The notes under the pieces are model-generated. The model had not been told where the DNA came from. It worked only from the letters and a program-made list of their open reading frames with translations, and did not search any database. A DNA stretch of 64,000 nucleotides from Eukaryota sp. TZLM1-RC (Eukaryota > Metamonada: BaSk clade): positions 2,274,550-2,338,549 of the forward strand of contig JAUPSS010000004.1 in the NCBI GenBank assembly GCA_040285825.1. Reading direction: 5' to 3'. A program made the position numbers and the translations under genes. Shown in pieces: positions 43,039-53,898 of the stretch (positions are counted from its first letter, which is position 1; each line of letters begins with the position of its first letter).

Positions 43039-44075
43039 TTAATTTGAATATTTTTTTGCAGCGGAAATATCTCTGTCATATACTATTTGACACTCAGTAC
43101 AAATACGCATCTGCCATGAGCCTGCTTGAATATTCTCGGCCATGCAACAACTTGACATTTTGCTTGTATTAAATTCACTGGTTACCAAGTGCTTCACGTT
43201 CTTTTGATAACACAACCATTTTCTGAAAGCCCTTGGTGATCCATATCGATTGACTTTTCGGCAATGAGAAGGGAAATTAGCAGAACCCACAGCAAGATAG
43301 AGTTTTTCAGGATGTCCAGCCAGCCTTTGAAATTTGTTGAGACTCTCTCTGAACCGTCTCTCTTTTCGTCTGCGGTTATCAAATTTAATTATTTTCCATT
43401 TCTGGCGATTACTTTCCAAATACACTTTCCTCCTGACCAAATTCCAATGGTTCAAATATTGGTTGGGAGAGTGTTTACTGGGTGAAGGTTTTGTCATGTA
43501 TCTTCTGCCAGTTGGACAAGGAATAACTCCACATTGATTATCATTTAAGCAGTAACCATATAATCTTGATTGGCCAATATCAACGCCGATAAGGGGGCTT
43601 TCAGGTAAAATTTCGACTGGATGTCTACGTCTTCGATGGGGCATTTTTTTAGTACCCTTCAACTGTGTTTCTCTGGTTTTGTTGGCATTAGGGTCACTTT
43701 TCATTTCTTTTTTTGATCTTATTTTCTTTTTCGGTGGTTCATCCAGCTCATTTGTGTTTTCTGAGTCATTATTTTTACCTTCAAAGGTCAAAAGCAGTTC
43801 ATTACCATGAGTTTTCAATAAAATTTGTTTAAATCTCTTTTTCAAACTTTTTCTGTTGATATTGAATTTTTGGTAAGGACATTGTTTGAATATTCGTTTC
43901 AGACATGTATTTTTGATAAATTTCGTTTTGGAAGATGACTCTTCAATAAGTGGAAATTTTTTCACAGAGTCGAAAACATGTGAAGGTATTTCATGAAATT
44001 TAGAACCTTTATGAAAAGCTAAAATAATTATTCTAAATTTTTTCCAGCAATGTGTATGAGAAAAGAAAGTGAGTA
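43039..44075 (-). pseudogene. Fanzor-type nuclease, family 2, copy C (Fz2-C)
   Basis: The frame is open from about 44075 (no ATG; a splice acceptor ttattttag near 44018 is possible) to 43039. It has a basic region (KKIRSKKEMKSD, RRRRHPVE), RuvC-I (PLIGVDIGQSRLYGYCLND), a helical stretch (WNLVRRKVYLESN, DNRRRKERRFRESL), YLAVGSANFPSHCRK, RuvC-II/zinc (VTSEFNTSKMSSCCMAENI), CTECQIVYDRDISAA (RuvC-III). All three acidic positions (D, E, D) are present. Copy E continues NNIQIKKKAEL, while C has gained bases in a T-run near 43052 and ends AAKKYSN. Thus nearly intact but frameshifted at the very end; an upstream exon is probably missing from this model. Sequence is unlike Fz1: a distinct family. Confidence 0.8.
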
Positions 44076-44082
44076 AGTATTG

Positions 44083-44355
44083 TTAAATTTTAAGATTAAA
44101 GAAAAATAGCTCACCAATTTCCTTTGATGAAAAGGTGATTTTATCAAGTGAGGACAGTAGGGAAGCAGTGGTAGGAAATCTTTGAAGGAGATTCAAGATA
44201 AACTTACATGCATTTAATAAAAAGAATCTTCCTCTTGAATTCTTCAGATTGAAAATGATGTATTGTTCGAGAACAGAACCAACAACTACTTCTTCGGGTT
44301 GGGCTAAGGGTTCATCTAAAAGCCATGCCGGTCCAGGTGGAAAGAGACCAGCCAC
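44083..44355 (-). CDS. possible protein fragment, unrecognised
   Basis: An open frame with a host-like look: AGLFPPGPAWLLDEPLAQPE, VLEQYIIFNLKNSRGRFFLL, LLQRFPTTASLLSSLDKI. The track start is not ATG, so the real start must be upstream, possibly across an intron (gtaagcac at about 44370). It lies immediately upstream of Fz2-C. No family recognised; it could be the 5' part of a spliced gene. Confidence 0.3.
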   Translation of the reverse strand: MAGLFPPGPAWLLDEPLAQPEEVVVGSVLEQYIIFNLKNSRGRFFLLNACKFILNLLQRFPTTASLLSSLDKITFSSKEIGELFFFNLKI

Positions 44356-44677
44356 AGGTGCTTACATGAACACGTGCTTACAAATAGTATCCAAATCGCT
44401 CGTATTTATAGAGAAAATAGATCAGAGTACATTCAAAAAGGTTTGTACTTTTCAACATTCACCACAGCTCGCGAGCACACTCGTCGCTATGCAATGTAAT
44501 ATGTCTTAAGTGCTGTCCGTTGTCTTTTTGTTCCCATAAATTTGTGTTGAAAATGTGTTGTGTGTTGTAATAATCTCTTTTATGGAATTAGTTTTGTCCA
44601 CAAATTTTTATTCATAGAACAGTCACATTTTAAAACTCAATCAAAAACCTTAACTAAAGCTTTTACCTACTCAAGCC

Positions 44678-45000
44678 CCATCAATTGAATGACGGAAGAT
44701 TTTCGCTATTGACTTAAATAGGAACTCGCTTGTTATAAAACTCCATAATATTATTCAAAATGGAGGAAATATAACGAGGAAGAGCTTTCAATAACGAAAA
44801 TACCATTCTGTTCTTCCAAATAAAAAAATCAAATGTACAACCACTTTCGTTGAGAAGTTTTCCTAAATCATCTAACAGGTTGAGTCCTTTAGTTCCACTG
44901 TGCCGAAAATTGAAATAGCAATTGAAACAAATTTGATGTAAATTTTGAGTTCGTTCGAGTTCAGCAGAAGCTTTTTCAATTATATCAATTAATGCTGATT
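44678..45000 (-). mobile_element. RT-zeta 3' fragment
   Basis: It shares atgacggaagattttcgcta and the following 3' region with 29205-29330, including the tgttataaaactc and ttctgttc stretches. Only the last codons and 3' UTR remain. No duplication detected. Confidence 0.6.
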
Positions 45001-45633
45001 AAATTTTAATGAGCTTTAAATTTTAGTACAAAATTTTCGTACATAGAAGTTTCTACCAAAAAATTTTTGCCTAAATAAATTTTCAAGGAGTAAGAAAAAC
45101 TATAGCGAGAAACCAAACAGATCAGTATCTGTGTATTGGAAACCTTGGTTCTATGAATTTTGTCCTTTTAGATCTGAAATCATTTGGTGGAACAGTCAAA
45201 TTAGAAACAAATTTGAGCTTCAATTTCTGTCATTATCTTACCTTCCACTGACTAACAATTACCATAGCGATTATTAGTTAGTGTGATTAGTTTTCCGGTG
45301 TTTTTCAAGTTAAAATTACCGTTGATGAAATCTAAAAATTACCACGATCCCATGTGTTACCTTTCTAAAAATGCTGAAGATTGTGGTGAATGATAGCTGC
45401 CCATTGATCTGCTAATTGTGATTAGAACTATAATCACTATAATGTGGTTGGTCCTTGTAAGCGACATAATGAGCGACATATTGATGTCTAGATAGTAATT
45501 CTAATTGCAAGAAGCTCCATAGGTGTGAAATCTATTTCGAAAGAGCTAAATCAGTTACGGATTCTTTTGCAAAAAAACCTACTAATTTATTAATATTTTT
45601 CTTTTTCAAAAAAGCATCCATCTTTACACATAC
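45001..45633. other. no gene recognised
   Basis: 630 bp of AT-rich sequence without a convincing frame, repeat or RNA. Confidence 0.4.
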
Positions 45634-45840
45634 ATGGGCAGAAAATCGTTTATTCCTCGTAATCCTAGAGTAAAAGGTGACACTCTTGACAAACACGTTG
45701 CTTTTGAAAGACATCAACAACCCATTTCAACTCTGACACATGGACGCAAGGGAATGAAGGCAGGAAATGTGCCACTGCATGTCAGAGCGGAAAGGTTCAC
45801 AGATGGAGAATTTGGTGAAAGGAAAAGAAAAGGTAATTAA
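45634..45840 (+). CDS. small basic protein, 68 aa, unrecognised
   Basis: ATG-started clean frame: MGRKSFIPRNPRVKGDTLDK, then HVAFERHQQPISTLTHGRKG, ending FGERKRKGN. It is rich in Arg, Lys, Gly and His with no membrane helix, resembling a nucleic-acid-binding or ribosome-associated peptide. Codon use is host-like. No family recognised. Confidence 0.4.
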   Translation: MGRKSFIPRNPRVKGDTLDKHVAFERHQQPISTLTHGRKGMKAGNVPLHVRAERFTDGEFGERKRKGN

Positions 45841-46333
45841 CACTGATAATTGATTTACAGTTGGAAGAGAATTCTGGAAATAAAACAATCAAGTAAATAC
45901 GTTTGTAAGCTTTTAGAATCAGCAGAATTTAGTAGCTGTTTGATTTTGTTCTTAACACTTTTTTTTGAAAACTGTCGATTATTTAAACACTATCAACAAG
46001 CAACATTATTAACTGAACTACATGGAAATCATTACTCAGATGAGTTTTCAACCGACTGATGGAGCTTTTTTCTGTGTTTGATCAGGACTGCATAAAATTG
46101 AGCTGATTTGTGCTTGAACAGTACTAAGGGCGCCAATAGTCCTGTTGAACAGAACATCAACGTGAACAAAATTAAGACTCACAGGAAATCATTAAACCAC
46201 TCCTGTTCTTAACATGATGAACATGGCTGATGCATTGTAAAAGAAATGAAAAAGTTTTGAAAAGGATGATTCATTTCATCTTCTAAAAGACTCAACGGGT
46301 TACTACTATTTTACACATTTGTGCTACTAACTG

Positions 46334-46666
46334 ATGTCACATGTCACAGTCTTTGATAAGTCAGGAATAAATTCACTCTTGGAAGCAGAAACAGAAGCCG
46401 CAAAGATGATCGAAGAGGCCAGGAATATGCGTGCAAAGAGAATGCTTCAAGCTAAAAAAGAAGCTGAGCAAACTATCGCAAAACTCCAAGCTGATAATGA
46501 TACCAGAATAGAAGAGTTTACTAAAGAGCATATAGGGGACATTGAAGAGTACCGTCGATCCCTGAAGGAAGAAACAGCCACCAAGATACAACAACTTGAA
46601 TCACGAGTCACGGAAAACCTAGAACACACAGTTCAGGAGCTTCTTAGCATAATAACGTGCCAATAA
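46334..46666 (+). CDS. V-type ATPase subunit G, 110 aa
   Basis: Normal length for subunit G (Vma10/ATP6V1G, about 110-118 aa). The N-terminus has the family signature: GINSLLEAETEAAKMIEEAR, followed by MLQAKKEAEQTI, a continuous helix, and EEYRRSLKEE, with a C-terminal helix ending VQELLSII. Subunit G forms the peripheral stalk of V1 with subunit E. The gene is intronless and converges on COMMD10 with 56 bp between stop codons. The last bases of this gene are part of the segment duplicated at 31418-31742. Confidence 0.9.
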   Translation: MSHVTVFDKSGINSLLEAETEAAKMIEEARNMRAKRMLQAKKEAEQTIAKLQADNDTRIEEFTKEHIGDIEEYRRSLKEETATKIQQLESRVTENLEHTVQELLSIITCQ

Positions 46667-46722
46667 TGTTCAAATAAACAACAAAAAACATCAACTATTT
46701 ATTTACAAAATAACTTACTTTA

Positions 46723-47321
46723 TTACAGATTGTCTAAATGAACAGAGATATCTTCAACAGTATTGAAAAGGGCTTCCAGCTCTCGTTCGTTTAGCTCAAT
46801 GTTAACATTTTCCTTCGAGATGCCGTTAGAAAGCTTCAAACCAAGTAAAACGCTAGGGACAGAAGTGCTTTTGTTTGATGAATGACTAACAGTTTTGTTT
46901 AACTTCCAATCAGAGCTTTCAAGGAAAGTTTTCCCGGCCAAATGACGGTCTCTTGCAGCTAAAAGAAGCTGCTCAGATTTTGAAGTCCAAATGTCAACAA
47001 ATGCGGTGAGTTTTCGTTCAGTCATTCCAAATCCGGCAAGGGCAGATTCCAGATCAGAAGTAGAAGCATCCATGTATATACATTGTTCAAAAATAAAGAA
47101 ACAGACTGAAGTAAGAATGTGAAATTCAGGGGATGTTATGCGTAAAGAAGCAGGTAGATCCTCTATTTCAGTGGGTGTAAGAGATCCCCTGCATTTGGTC
47201 TGTATTGAAGAAAGGACGTCTAAAAAGCGATGAAGTTTTGAGGTTGAACACTTCTCAATGATAGCGACAGCTTCTCGAAATCAATAATTAGTTGATAAAC
47301 AAACAAACCTTGGAGTATCAT
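46723..47321 (-). CDS. COMMD10: COMM-domain protein COMMD10, 187 aa
   Basis: Two exons: 47309-47321 (ATGATACTCCAAG) and 46723-47273, with a 35-nt intron at 47274-47308 (GTTTGT donor). The joined N-terminus MILQEAVAIIEKCSTSKLHR matches COMMD10 (KKAVSLINAIDTGRFPRLL). A helical domain follows with SPEFHILTSVCFFIFEQCIY (animal LETISFILEQAVY) and KLTAFVDIWTSKSEQL (AEAFVNTWSS). The C-terminal COMM domain is SSDWKLNKTVSHSSN, PSVLLGLKLSNG, LNERELEALFNTVEDI. COMMD10 is part of the Commander complex for endosomal recycling, which fits VPS26 and ALIX nearby. Normal length (about 200 aa). Confidence 0.9.
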
Positions 47322-47349
47322 CAAAGAGAATCATTGAAACAGATGATGT

Positions 47350-48431
47350 CTATAACAATGAAATAAGTGTCCTTTTTACACCGATGGAGAGGGTAATTAC
47401 TGATTTGAATCTCTGAATCATTTTTGCCTCAGATCTTGTGCGATTGATCTCAGCCCACCATCTTAGTTTCCTGAATATTTTTTGATGATAGACTTCACCA
47501 ACAATACTATCCACAAAATTCTTTTGTTTCATATACTCCATAAATCTGTCAAACCTGCAGCTTTTGCAATTGAATTGGGATAAAGTTGCTTCCCATTCCA
47601 CTACAGATTTAGTCTTGTGATCATTTTTTCTCAAATTGAATGAGCAATCAATTTCGTGGTAACATTGATTTCTTGAGGTACTTCACCTCTTAATAAACTA
47701 ATTGTTCTTTCAGTCATTTGATTAATTGCACTGCTGCTTAAATCCATTCTTTGTTGGTGCTCTTCAGATGGTTCATAATTGGATAGATCAATTACTCTAC
47801 CAGTAGATTAACTTATTGTGATAAGAGTGTCATTCCGTATGATGTCTCTTATTCTTTTGAATTTGGACCTTTTCGACTCAAATTTTCGTTGATTTTGAGT
47901 GTACCTGAAATGAACATATTTATCTCTCTCAGGTTTTTTTGAATGAGTCATTGCAGTAGCTAAATTGGCAGTAAAATAGAGTAGATCAAATTTTCCTGAA
48001 TCAGCAGCAGCAAGGATCATATTTTGGAATTCAGAAGGATTGATGTTGGGGTCATCAATATATTTTTCTTTATCTTTTAATTCTTTTGCAGTTACTTTGT
48101 ACTTTTCAAGTCCATTCTGGATTGAATGAAACTTAATGCTATTCCATTAGTCTCGATACTAGTCATGATGTACTTAAAATTTTCTGAATAAAGTTTAGTG
48201 TTCTTAATCTTATGCATTTTGAAAAAGGTATTCCATAAAACCAAATCAGCAGCTTGTATATTGCATTGGTAAGACGACCTTGGACCCTGTATGTCCTTGA
48301 ATTGGACAAAGAACAAGTCCAATAAACTTGTCTTGTCAACTCTGATATACGACGGAACACAAGAATTCTTCAAAGACAGAGCATGAAAGAGTGTGCTCTC
48401 CTCATCTTCTAAATAATTATTAATCTAAAAC
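47350..48431 (-). pseudogene. Fanzor family 1, copy D, decayed
   Basis: On the minus strand: KNSCVPSYIRVDKTSLLDLF, NIQAADLVLWNTFFKM, then AAADSGKFDLLYF (RuvC-I, compare VVCDSGKRDLLYF in copy A), the Fanzor RY segment (VHFRYTQNQRKFESK), and FRKLRWWAEINRTRSEAKMI. Several frameshifts and stops separate the pieces. RuvC-II and III are not found. Its upstream part is interrupted by the RT-alpha insertion and should continue beyond 51752. It is a more diverged relative of A, B and G. Confidence 0.68.
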
Positions 48432-48444
48432 ATTGTCCTCAAAC

Positions 48445-51400
48445 TTTTTTTTAAAATTTAATTTTATTCTAAACCTATAAATCAACATCTAAAAAATCCA
48501 TCTCTCCCAAAACAAAAACACTAGATGCAACTCTCTCATAGTGAGATCCAAGAGAAAGCAAAGCATCAGAAACCATCTTCAACATCCCCTTAAAAATAGA
48601 AAACACAATTCTATTTTGCCAAAACAATCTGTTGAAATTTCTGCCAGTTCTTCTCTTTACAATCATTTCAAAATCATCCAAAAAACGTAAAGCAGTTGGT
48701 GCAAGTGAACCAAAAAGGGAAAATACAAATGGATACAAATTGTATTTTGCATGCTGTTGACTGGCCAATTTGGACAAAGGTTCATTGTATTTTTTGAATT
48801 TAAACTTTTCAGCATTTGAAAGGGGATTATGAATTTCAGAATTAACAAGCCTTTCATTTGAGGCATTACAAGGATCAACAGACATTTCATCCAATAAAAT
48901 GAAGCTTCCATCTAATCCAAGTAATATGACATCACCTCTATTATTCTTATGAAAATCATTTTCAGCATCAAACAGATTTGACAACAAAGGTTCCAAGAAG
49001 GATTCAATTCTATGAGATTTACACATACAATATAACTTGTCTCTTACAGCATCATGAACCTTGCTTCTAAAAGTAATGAAATGTTTACAATTTAACAAAT
49101 GAGTAGTTGTAATTTCTCGAGAACATTTACAAATTAAATTATGAGGTAAATTATCAGGCCAGATAAAGGAACGAAATCTCATGTTCAGAGTCCAAGCAGA
49201 ATCGGATAAGAGAGTACCATAAACTTGTGGAATTGTTGTTACTAAGGCAGAAGAAGTACTGTCACACATATCTTGTAAAAGATTTGCAAAAGCGGGATTC
49301 TTTTTCTTGGCCAAGCCAAGTCTAACATCAAAATCCAAGCTTTCAAAAATCTTTGACAATTTTTATTGAAGCTTTTTACAGCAAAACTGTAAATTAAATA
49401 GAGATCGGTTTGGAATTTCTTGAATTGATTGAGGAAAACATTTGGTCCAAATTTGTGGCGGTAATTTTTCAAGTTCACAAGATAACTCATACAAATAGGG
49501 ACTACAATTGGGGACTAACAGATGAGAATCATCAGGAAATCTACGAGAAAATTCATAAATAAAATTTTTGCCACCACCCAAGAATGCTGATTGACACAAA
49601 ATTGAAGATTTAGTAAAACCAATACCACCCAAATTTGCTGAAGAAAATAAATGGCTTTTCAACATTCCTGGTTCTACATCCAATAAATCAGCAAAAAATT
49701 CTGTTCTCAATGAATTAAAAGAACGACAAAAATCTAATGCTATGGAAGGAGCACAAGATCTCAAAATGTGGGTTATCCTCCCAGTGTAGCAAATTTTAAG
49801 CATGAAAAATTTAATATGCTTTTCTATATCTAAAGAAGAAATTGAATCAAGTTCAATTTTCATTTTTTCCAAAATAACTTGCAATTCATTCTGAATTTGA
49901 GGCACATTTCCTAACCAACAACCAAGAAACTTAAAAGCATCACTACTATAATTAGTAAAAGGGACAATAGAATCGTTTATCACGAGGTCTTGAGCAGAAG
50001 AGCCAATCAGAAGGCATTTGCTGGCATTAAGATGAAGCCCAATATTTTCATATGAATCGGCAATTTCTTGAGCAACCAATTCTAGTAAATCAAATGAACC
50101 AATCAAGGATATATCATCCATATAAGCAACTATTTTTATAGAAGGGTATTTTTGCTTAATGATATTTAAAGTTTTGTGAATAGCTAAACAAAACAATAAT
50201 GGGCCTAAAGGATCTCCCTGCTTCACTCCAGAAGATGATTTAAGACCAAATAAATTAAAAATTAAATCTGATTCTTTCCCATAAAAATGGTAGAAAAAAC
50301 TCGATAGCTCAGGAAAATCAGATTTAATAACTTCAAAAATTGCTTCTCGCAATTACAGAATTAAAAGCATTTTTAAAGTCGAGATTAAAAATAAAATTAT
50401 TTTCCTCTGCATTAAAAAAGGTATCAGAGGCAATAGCAGCAACAGAAGCACCATCAATTGTTTTGATTCCAAATTGATGAGGATTCAAAAATGTAGAAGC
50501 TTTGTCTTTGACACAGACAAAGACAATTGATGTTAGCAAACGAGAAAGAGATTCACCAACAGCAATTGGGCGTATTCCATCAGGTTTGATTCCGTTTCCA
50601 GGCTTTACTAAAGCAATCAGACGTGCTGCGAGTAATTCAAATGGAGGATTAATTTTCACAACAATCAATTGTTGAAAATAGTGGGCTAGATCATCAGCAA
50701 TTTCGGGAGCACTGGAACACGCTATTTTTAACAGATCAAAAGAAATTCCAGATGGGCCTGCTGCTTTCCCCTTTGGCAATTTTTGAATAGCTTTAAGAAC
50801 TTCAATTGCAGTAATAGGATTTTTAATCCAAAAAGGACACACTTCAGGCTTGCTGCACTTGAAATTTTCTTGAGGATGCAACTTTTGAAGTTTTTCAAGG
50901 GTATCAGAGTTTGCATCAGCCAAAGAAGAGGAAAACAAAGACTGCTTTGCGGCACCATAACGACCACGTAAGCACAATTTACGGCAAATTTTTGATTTTA
51001 CAATTTTTCTATTTCCAAATTTTTTCTTAAAACAATTTTTATTTTTTCTAGCAAAATATTTCCAGTAGGATGAAATATTCCACTTATTATTTTTCAATTC
51101 AGAAGTAAAATTTCTCATTTCCATTGAGAAGGGGATTGTGCTGGCGGGACTTATTTCTACTGGAATCCGGATCGGGGGTCTTACGGTATCAACGGCTTTA
51201 CAATTCGTACAAAACAGAAGTTTTCGACCATTTCTTGAATCTGCAACATCTTTTTTGCAAAATGGACAACAAAAATTACTGTTTTCAGAAGGGGAAGAAG
51301 AGGGAACACTAGAAGCATTTAACTGTTGATCGTCAGAAACATTATTTTCAACACCTTTCACAACGGCAACAGCTGGAACAGAACATTTGAGAATTTGTTG

Positions 51401-51739
51401 AGCAGATTTTAATTCAAATTCTCTTTTTTGTTTCTCAGGGCACGTTCTCGAATTATGACCACTGATACCACAAATCGAACATTTTTTAGAACCTTTTAAT
51501 GGCATTGGTTTCATTTTTTCAGTTCTTTCTATTTTGTCAATTTGTGAGTTAAAAGTAGAAATAGACTTTTGACTTTTTGCAGTTTCAGCTGGAGAAAACA
51601 AATTTCGAGAAACGGAGTTGTTAATAGAACGCGCAACAGAACGTAAGGAACGTAATGGTGGTTTTTGTGTGTTTTTTCTGGTACAATGATCAATTTTTGA
51701 ATGAAAAATTTTTTGAGATGAATTTCGAGCATAGCTTGT
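48445..51739 (-). mobile_element. near-full-length RT-alpha non-LTR retrotransposon (3.3 kb)
   Basis: Exact 13-bp target-site duplication attgtcctcaaac at 48432-48444 and 51740-51752. One long coding region of about 1,090 codons: CCHC knuckle CSICGISGHNSRTC, a CPFCKKD...CTNC zinc pair, RT core (ARLIALVKPG, IRPIAVGESLSRL, FGIKTIDGASVAA, NLDFKNAFNSV, SSGVKQGDPLGPLLF, AYMDDISLIG, LHLNASKCLLIG, FLGCWLGN), thumb, finger CKCSREITTTHLLNC (CxC-x7-H-x3-C), endonuclease-like NNRGDVILLGLDG and EMSVDPC, end DFLDVDL. Only two lesions: one extra G near 50345 (frameshift after AFNSVI) and CAA to TAA at 49366. The RT and endonuclease layout places it with elements using a restriction-like endonuclease (R2/NeSL/CRE-like). 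No ATG lies near the 5' end, so a few bases may be missing. Confidence 0.93.
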
Positions 51740-51752
51740 ATTGTCCTCAAAC

Positions 51753-52431
51753 ACAAATTTGATTTTGACGAAAAATCAAATTTTGAATATTTTTCCCTTT
51801 TGGAATTACTGGGATGTAAAAGAGGGATCTGGTCATTAATGAAAAGCGCAGTAATTGATGAGACTTTCTCATTGTAGAAGTTTCGCCATCAATATCTCTA
51901 CATCCTTCTAGAAGGAGGGATTTAACTTTGTTGATGAATGATGAGAAGTTTTCTTATCTTGTTTTTTCAGGACATTGTTGTTTCTCTTATCATCATAAAA
52001 AACATCGACAAACCGTAAAGTAATCAAAGTAATCCAAGTAATCAAAGTAATGCTCCTGAATGTTATTCTTGAAATTCACAATTAGTTTGTCAGTTTGAGT
52101 TCAAATGTTACCGCAGAACTTAGAGTTAAGAAAAAGAGAATGAGAAACTTATGAACTTCATAGTATGAACAATGAGTATAATATAATATATAATAAATAA
52201 TATGAGTATATAGTTTTGTCTGTGGTTTGCATCCACCGAAAGCAAATAAAGTAAGAATAGACGCCTTAATGAAACCTAAACCGCCATAATGTGGATATTC
52301 AAAGATATACAGATAGGAAGATGGTGGAGTTGATTCAGAAAAATTTTATACAATCCAAATAAAAAATAGTAATATAATAATATAATAATAAAAAAAGACG
52401 ATTTTTGTAATTTTGATTTTACTCATATCTC
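51753..52431. other. no gene recognised between RT-alpha and BUD31
   Basis: 680 bp. The left part should be the upstream remainder of the Fz1-D relic, though no motif is readable. The right part is AT-rich with taatata runs at 52160-52400. Confidence 0.4.
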
Positions 52432-52863
52432 ATGCACAGAGTTGTCAGGAGAAATGCTAGTCCCCCATCAGGTTTTGAATTGATAGCAGATACTCTCAAT
52501 GACTTCAAATCACGAATGAGGGAGGCTGAGTGCCAGCCCCATGAAGGTCGTCGCAAATGCGAGACCCTTTGGCCTATACATAAACTAAACTTTGAAAGAA
52601 CCAGATATGTCTTTGACATGTATAAATCAAAGTCCATCGATAAGCAAGTAGTGGATTATTGCAAATCACATGGCCTAATAGACGCCCCTCTCTTTGCAAA
52701 GTGGAAGAAGCAAGGTTATGAGAGGCTGTGTTGCATTCAATGTATTCAGCCGAGTAGTCATAACTTTGGTACCACTTGTTTATGTAGGGTTCCACTAAAG
52801 GACAGAGAGAATGATAAACCTCTCAACTGTATGCATTGTGGGTGTTCAGGATGCTCAGGTTAA
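52432..52863 (+). CDS. BUD31: BUD31/G10 spliceosomal protein, 143 aa
   Basis: Full-length and intronless. The family pattern is clear from end to end: PPSGFELIADTLNDFKSRMR, EAECQPHEGRRKCETLWPIH, TRYVFDMYYK-like segment, FAKWKKQGYERLCCIQCIQ, NFGTTCLCRVP and HCGCSGCSG. The Cys residues of the zinc clusters are all present. BUD31 is a core component of the activated spliceosome (NTC-related), consistent with intron-bearing neighbours. It converges on VPS26 with 44 bp between stops. Confidence 0.96.
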   Translation: MHRVVRRNASPPSGFELIADTLNDFKSRMREAECQPHEGRRKCETLWPIHKLNFERTRYVFDMYKSKSIDKQVVDYCKSHGLIDAPLFAKWKKQGYERLCCIQCIQPSSHNFGTTCLCRVPLKDRENDKPLNCMHCGCSGCSG

Positions 52864-52907
52864 GCAACTATTCAAATAAATTCTATTTTATTAAACAAAT
52901 TATACAA

Positions 52908-53841
52908 TTAACGCTGCCTCAAAAGAACCAATTCGGTTTGTTTGAAGTAACGTTGGTCTTTATCTTCATCAATTAAAACCAAATTCAAATAATATCGCAC
53001 AGAAAACTTATTTTCAATATTAGCCATTGTAGGGGTCAGGTCATATCCCCCAAGTTGAAGTCTAATGGGAATGGACTCTCCACGAACGACAGAGCCATCC
53101 ATAACCTCATACTTAGCAATTGTTTCACCTTCAGAAGCAGAAGCATTATTGCCACTAATCTCCTTGCGAATGATGGCCAATTCCATATACTTGACCTTGA
53201 TTCGAACTAGCAGAAAGTAAACCTTACCAGTAACAATATCAGTGAGGTGATACTTTGACTTTTGATACTCAAACTCCAAATGAAGACGGTCCTCAATACC
53301 AACTTCTAGTCTGATAGGTTGATTCACAGAGGATATTGTGCCATATGTGTGAACGAGTAGGTCCTTCTCAGTGATGATGTTAGGGGTGAGGGATCTGGCA
53401 ATTGTGACACGGATGAAGTATCGAAGTTTGATGTTCTTTCCATGATATGTTTCATGGGGTTTCTCAACATTGGAGAAGTCAAAAGAGAAAGTTTGCACAG
53501 AATCAAGAGTTCCAGCGCCTTCCAACTCTTGCTCAGCTGACGTAAACTCAAATGGACGACCCTTTTCAATTGCTAGTTCTAAAGTAAATGGTGAGTCGAG
53601 AAAACAAACCAATTTGACCAAGCAGCTCTACCTTGATACCAAGATGTTCGATGCGTTTTTCAGGAAGGGGAGTAATAATTATTTGACCAGTGACGGGATC
53701 ATTACACTGAAAAAGGTGGACAAGGTGTTCAGGTTTAGACTTGGCCAAGGGAAGTTTCTTGCGACTATCTTCGTCAGAGAATTGAATGTCAATGGAAGCA
53801 GGATTTGTCACAGAGGTGATAAGGTTCTTGAGGCGAAGCAT
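52908..53841 (-). CDS. VPS26: retromer subunit VPS26, 300 aa
   Basis: Two exons, 53610-53841 and 52908-53578, with a 31-nt intron (53579-53609, GTTTGT donor, TTTAG acceptor) that restores the frame at LLGQI-ELAIEKG. Arrestin-like fold motifs of VPS26 are present: IEHLGIKVELLGQI, TFSFDFSNVEKPHETYHG, KLRYFIRVTIAR, IRLEVGIEDRLHLEFEY, KSKYHLTDIVTGKVYFLLVR, IAKYEVMDGSVVRGESIPIR, FSVRYYLNLVLIDE, RYFKQTE. VPS26 with VPS29 and VPS35 recycles cargo from endosomes. Length is normal. The start codon is 57 bp from that of CANT1 on the other strand. Confidence 0.96.
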
Positions 53842-53898
53842 TAGAAACGATGTGATTAAAATTGAACAACTTTCATTTGCTGCTTTACGAACTTTCAA
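53842..53898. promoter_or_regulatory. 57-bp bidirectional promoter of VPS26 and CANT1
   Basis: Only 57 bp separate the two ATG codons, so transcription of both must start in this gap or inside the neighbouring coding region. No known motif stands out. Confidence 0.45.
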
